DNA from: Candidatus Zixiibacteriota bacterium
Lineage (GTDB): Bacteria > Zixibacteria > MSB-5A5 > GN15 > FEB-12
Length of the DNA: 8,076 bases
Direction: 5' to 3'
Assembly (NCBI GenBank): GCA_018816665.1
Contig: JAHIVM010000458.1
Span: forward strand, 1 to 8,076
Shown here: one piece after another, positions 6,317-8,076 of the stretch
Numbering within the stretch: position 1 is the first letter of the stretch
How the letters are laid out: the number at the start of each line of letters is the position of its first letter
Position numbers and translations under genes: made by a program
The notes under the pieces: generated by a model
Databases searched by the model: none
The model's input: the letters and a program-made list of their open reading frames with translations, nothing else
What the model was told of the DNA's origin: nothing

Positions 6317-7585
6317 TTAGAATGTCACTACGGCCTGGTTGTATATCCAGTACGTGAAGTCATCGGAGTCGCCCACCGATCCCATGGTCTCCACATAGTT
6401 CACATGGGGAGAAAACACGGACACGCCGCTCGAGAGGTTAACCCCGGCGACGGCAACGGTGGATACTGAGAAGTCGAATTCAATGCCTACGTCCGATGAA
6501 CTCACGGTCGGCAGGACCAGGTATTCCTGGGCTGTTGTGAAGTAATGGGCATCCAGCTTGATCAGCCAGTCGGCCATGGGTACCAGGCTCGACCGGAAGT
6601 ACATATCGATCAGACCGTAATCTCCTGACCCGATGAAGTAGTCCATGTGACCGCGGAATTTGTGACCGGTGTAGTACAGGTTGTTGTACGTCTTGTACTC
6701 GGTGTCGGCCGGATCGTCATCGCCGGTGGCGTAGTCAATTCCCAGGGCCAGGCGGGCTTTGGCGTCGATAGGCAGCGTGAAACCGGCCTCGACGGCAAAC
6801 ATGTAAGCCTGAATGTCTATTGTGTCCGACTGGGTGCCCGTCTGAAATACAGCGTTTAGCTCCAGGTCAAAGCGATTCTTCTTCTGCAGAGAGTAGAGAC
6901 CAATACTCATACGATTCAGCTTATTCTTCTCGTAATCCTGAACCGCCGGCGCCATGACATCCAGCGTGTCGCTGTCGATCTCGTATACGCCGAACAACTC
7001 GGTGTTGGCGCGCTCCAGCCGTGTGTGGAGGCCTATCAGGTCATAGTCACGATTAAACTCGACATCGTTGTTTTCCGCATGCCGAAGCCAGAAGGCGGAG
7101 AACTTGAAATCGTCGTTATCGTACCAGCCCTGCACCCCTTCCCAGGACCGTCCCACGTTGTGCCAGCCAACCGAACCGAATACGCGCTGGCCGCCCAGAT
7201 TGAACTCAAATCGACCGAGCCTGGCCCCGATCCCCTCGTATCCCAAACGGTCAATCTGGATGAAAGCCTGATGGAGGTCGACGTTTTTGCCGTCGTTCAG
7301 GAGGCCCGACTGGAGCTCGCCGGTCGACGTGTAACCGCCGGCGGTCCGGCTGTCCTGAAATTGCACGAAAGCATGGGTGTTTGAATCTACCAGTGCTTCC
7401 ACGGCTAGTCTCGTCCGCAGCAACTGGTAGTTTTTCATGACGGCGTCGGGATTAAACGATCGAGCATCAAACTCGTTTCTGAATCGGAGTTCTCCGGACA
7501 CCTTCACCTCGGTGTCGGCGGCCACCGATGAGAACGCGGACAGGGCCATTGTTGTCAGTAGCAGCGCAATCCTGGCGAGTTTCAC
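6317..7585 (-). CDS. Outer-membrane beta-barrel protein, alginate-export/porin-like
   Basis: This 422-aa protein is predicted to be an outer-membrane barrel. A signal peptide (MKLARIALLLTTMALSAF...) has a likely cleavage after Val-Ala-Ala at residue 23. The mature protein is built of alternating amphipathic strands rich in aromatic residues, and the last residue is Phe, the usual signal for barrel assembly by BAM. The early part (SGELRFRNEFDARSF, LLRTRLAVEALVD, FVQFQDSRT, LGRFEFNLGGQRVFG, GRSWEGVQGWY) resembles the alginate-export/AlgE-like family, which also includes many general porin-like proteins. No alginate or other polysaccharide genes are visible nearby, so the substrate is unknown. 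The start is a GTG at 7583-7585, chosen because a perfect AGGAGG lies 5 nt upstream and the signal peptide begins there. It is divergent from the carbamoyltransferase gene and ends before a hairpin terminator. Confidence 0.88.
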   Translation of the reverse strand: MKLARIALLLTTMALSAFSSVAADTEVKVSGELRFRNEFDARSFNPDAVMKNYQLLRTRLAVEALVDSNTHAFVQFQDSRTAGGYTSTGELQSGLLNDGKNVDLHQAFIQIDRLGYEGIGARLGRFEFNLGGQRVFGSVGWHNVGRSWEGVQGWYDNDDFKFSAFWLRHAENNDVEFNRDYDLIGLHTRLERANTELFGVYEIDSDTLDVMAPAVQDYEKNKLNRMSIGLYSLQKKNRFDLELNAVFQTGTQSDTIDIQAYMFAVEAGFTLPIDAKARLALGIDYATGDDDPADTEYKTYNNLYYTGHKFRGHMDYFIGSGDYGLIDMYFRSSLVPMADWLIKLDAHYFTTAQEYLVLPTVSSSDVGIEFDFSVSTVAVAGVNLSSGVSVFSPHVNYVETMGSVGDSDDFTYWIYNQAVVTF

Positions 7586-7590
7586 AAGAA

Positions 7591-7596
7591 CCTCCT
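7591..7596 (-). promoter_or_regulatory. Ribosome binding site fixing a GTG start
   Basis: On the - strand AGGAGG stands 5 nt before GTG (7585-7583). It decides the start of the barrel gene, as no ATG in frame is close by and the signal peptide follows directly. Confidence 0.85.
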
Positions 7597-7640
7597 GGTC
7601 GGTCGGGGCTGTGCCGGCCGAAACCGTACCTCTTTATGCG

Positions 7641-7712
7641 ATCATAGCTTAGCTTACGTCTATCGGGGACAAATTCGACTGTATCGGTACCCGTTTGTTT
7701 GACCTAAGTCAA
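7641..7712 (-). promoter_or_regulatory. Weak promoter candidates for the barrel gene
   Basis: Two partial matches are seen on the - strand. TATGAT (7646-7641) is a good -10 box, but its nearest -35-like TTGTCC (7672-7667) is 20 bp away, which is too far. TTGACT (7712-7707) is a good -35 box, but 17 bp on lies only TACCGA (7689-7684). Neither is complete, so the true promoter is not settled. Confidence 0.25.
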
Positions 7713-7779
7713 GAAAAAGACAGAAGGTCAATCGGAGATGGGAGGCGGTGTCGGCCGGGCGGCTTGGGTCTTGACTTAG
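7704..7779. repeat. 10-bp perfect inverted repeat between divergent genes
   Basis: ctaagtcaag (7704-7713) and cttgacttag (7770-7779) are exact reverse complements, 56 nt apart. The right copy contains the -35 box of the carbamoyltransferase promoter. The left copy overlaps a shorter palindrome, TTGAC-ctaa-GTCAA (7699-7712), and could supply a leftward -35 box. They may be shared regulator sites or simply matching -35 regions. Confidence 0.5.
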
Positions 7780-7799
7780 CGGGTCCGGGGGCGTTTATT
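7771..7799 (+). promoter_or_regulatory. sigma70-type promoter for the carbamoyltransferase gene
   Basis: TTGACT (7771-7776, 5 of 6), a 17-bp spacer and TTTATT (7794-7799, 4 of 6) predict a start near 7806 and a leader of about 38 nt. The leader is too short for a riboswitch or T-box, and no typical ARG box (TGAAT...ATTCA) is visible. Confidence 0.55.
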
Positions 7800-7831
7800 C
7801 TCGGAAATCTTGATGGTGATAATTGTTGTGC

Positions 7832-7839
7832 AAAGGAGG
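7832..7839 (+). promoter_or_regulatory. Strong ribosome binding site of the carbamoyltransferase gene
   Basis: AAAGGAGG lies 4 nt before the ATG at 7844 and fixes that start. Confidence 0.85.
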
Positions 7840-7843
7840 ATAC

Positions 7844-8076
7844 ATGGCTCGATCCCTATGTCAGATCACGGATTTCACGGCCGCCGAGGTCCGGGAGATT
7901 TTTGATCTCTGTCGCAAGATGAAATCGGGTGAGATAGCACCCAAACCGCTGGCCGGTAAGTCTGCGGCCTGCATCTTCATGAAAGAGTCGCTGCGTACCC
8001 GAATTTCGTTTGAGGTCGGCATCAGCGAGCTGGGCGGAAACGCCCTGTATGTTACCGACAAGGAAATCAAGCTGGG
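7844..8076 (+). CDS. argF: Ornithine carbamoyltransferase-like, N-terminal part (3'-truncated by window)
   Basis: Only 77 complete codons are present; the frame is open at the window end. The family joins carbamoyl phosphate to ornithine to make citrulline in arginine synthesis. The N-terminal carbamoyl-phosphate domain is recognisable: LAGKSAACIFMKESLRTR, then ISFEVGISELGGNALYV and DKEIKLG, closely following the ornithine carbamoyltransferase pattern (phosphate-binding loop, then SFEVG...LGG.A......I.LG). The phosphate-binding motif reads SLRTR (residues 49-53), with Leu where ornithine enzymes usually have Thr (STRTR); acetyl- and succinyl-ornithine carbamoyltransferases show similar changes. 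The substrate-binding C-terminal half lies outside the window, so an acylated-ornithine enzyme cannot be excluded; SFEVG...LGG favours ornithine over aspartate carbamoyltransferase. A strong ribosome site and promoter lie upstream. The gene is divergent from the barrel gene. Confidence 0.82.
   Translation, partial: MARSLCQITDFTAAEVREIFDLCRKMKSGEIAPKPLAGKSAACIFMKESLRTRISFEVGISELGGNALYVTDKEIKL

Noticed and set aside
7600..7622. GC-rich hairpin just before the barrel gene ribosome site
   Set aside because: Seven base pairs with a mismatch in the mRNA sense and no alternative structure hiding the ribosome site; not enough for a riboswitch or attenuator.
7813..7843. Possible leader peptide start before the carbamoyltransferase gene
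   Set aside because: There is no ribosome site for this ATG, no arginine-codon run and no attenuator hairpin; the frame continues into the real gene out of phase.
7695..7922. 75-codon + strand frame running into the carbamoyltransferase gene
   Set aside because: It starts without a ribosome site, spans the promoter, and overlaps the real gene in a different frame.

Overview
The window reads as a chromosomal housekeeping stretch from a moderately GC-rich, Gram-negative bacterium. The Gram-negative call rests on a signal-peptide-bearing outer-membrane beta-barrel protein that ends in phenylalanine. The order topA ... xerC-hslV-hslU ... argF resembles conserved neighbourhoods in several phyla, including Firmicutes, Desulfobacterota and FCB-type lineages such as Zixibacteria. 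The exact phylum cannot be fixed from this window. No mobile element, CRISPR array, tRNA, rRNA or frameshift was seen.

Layout, left to right. (1) The 3' part of topA (+) ends in a strong intrinsic terminator with a GCAA loop. (2) A convergent gene (-) encodes a membrane-anchored 180-aa protein of unknown function. (3) A tight (+) cluster xerC-hslV-hslU follows, with a 10-nt gap and then a 4-nt ATGA overlap. It appears to be driven by a near-consensus sigma70-type promoter whose predicted transcription start falls on the xerC ATG, suggesting a leaderless mRNA. (4) Tail-to-tail with hslU, only 20 nt away, lies a LiaF-like envelope protein (-). (5) An alginate-export/porin-like outer-membrane barrel (-) follows, ended by a 12-bp hairpin terminator. 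(6) A divergent intergenic region carries a clear (+) promoter and a 10-bp inverted repeat. It leads into the 5' end of a carbamoyltransferase gene, most likely ornithine carbamoyltransferase (argF), cut by the window edge.

Functionally, topA and xerC act on chromosome topology and dimer resolution. HslV and HslU form the ATP-dependent HslUV protease. The LiaF-like protein and the barrel belong to the cell envelope and are transcribed in the same direction but separated by a terminator. The carbamoyltransferase starts an arginine-biosynthesis segment. I do not see a convincing novel multi-gene system. The points most worth a second look are the leaderless xerC promoter, the LiaF-like protein without visible LiaRS partners, the unknown membrane-anchored protein, the SLRTR variant of the carbamoyl-phosphate motif, and the inverted repeat between the two divergent genes.
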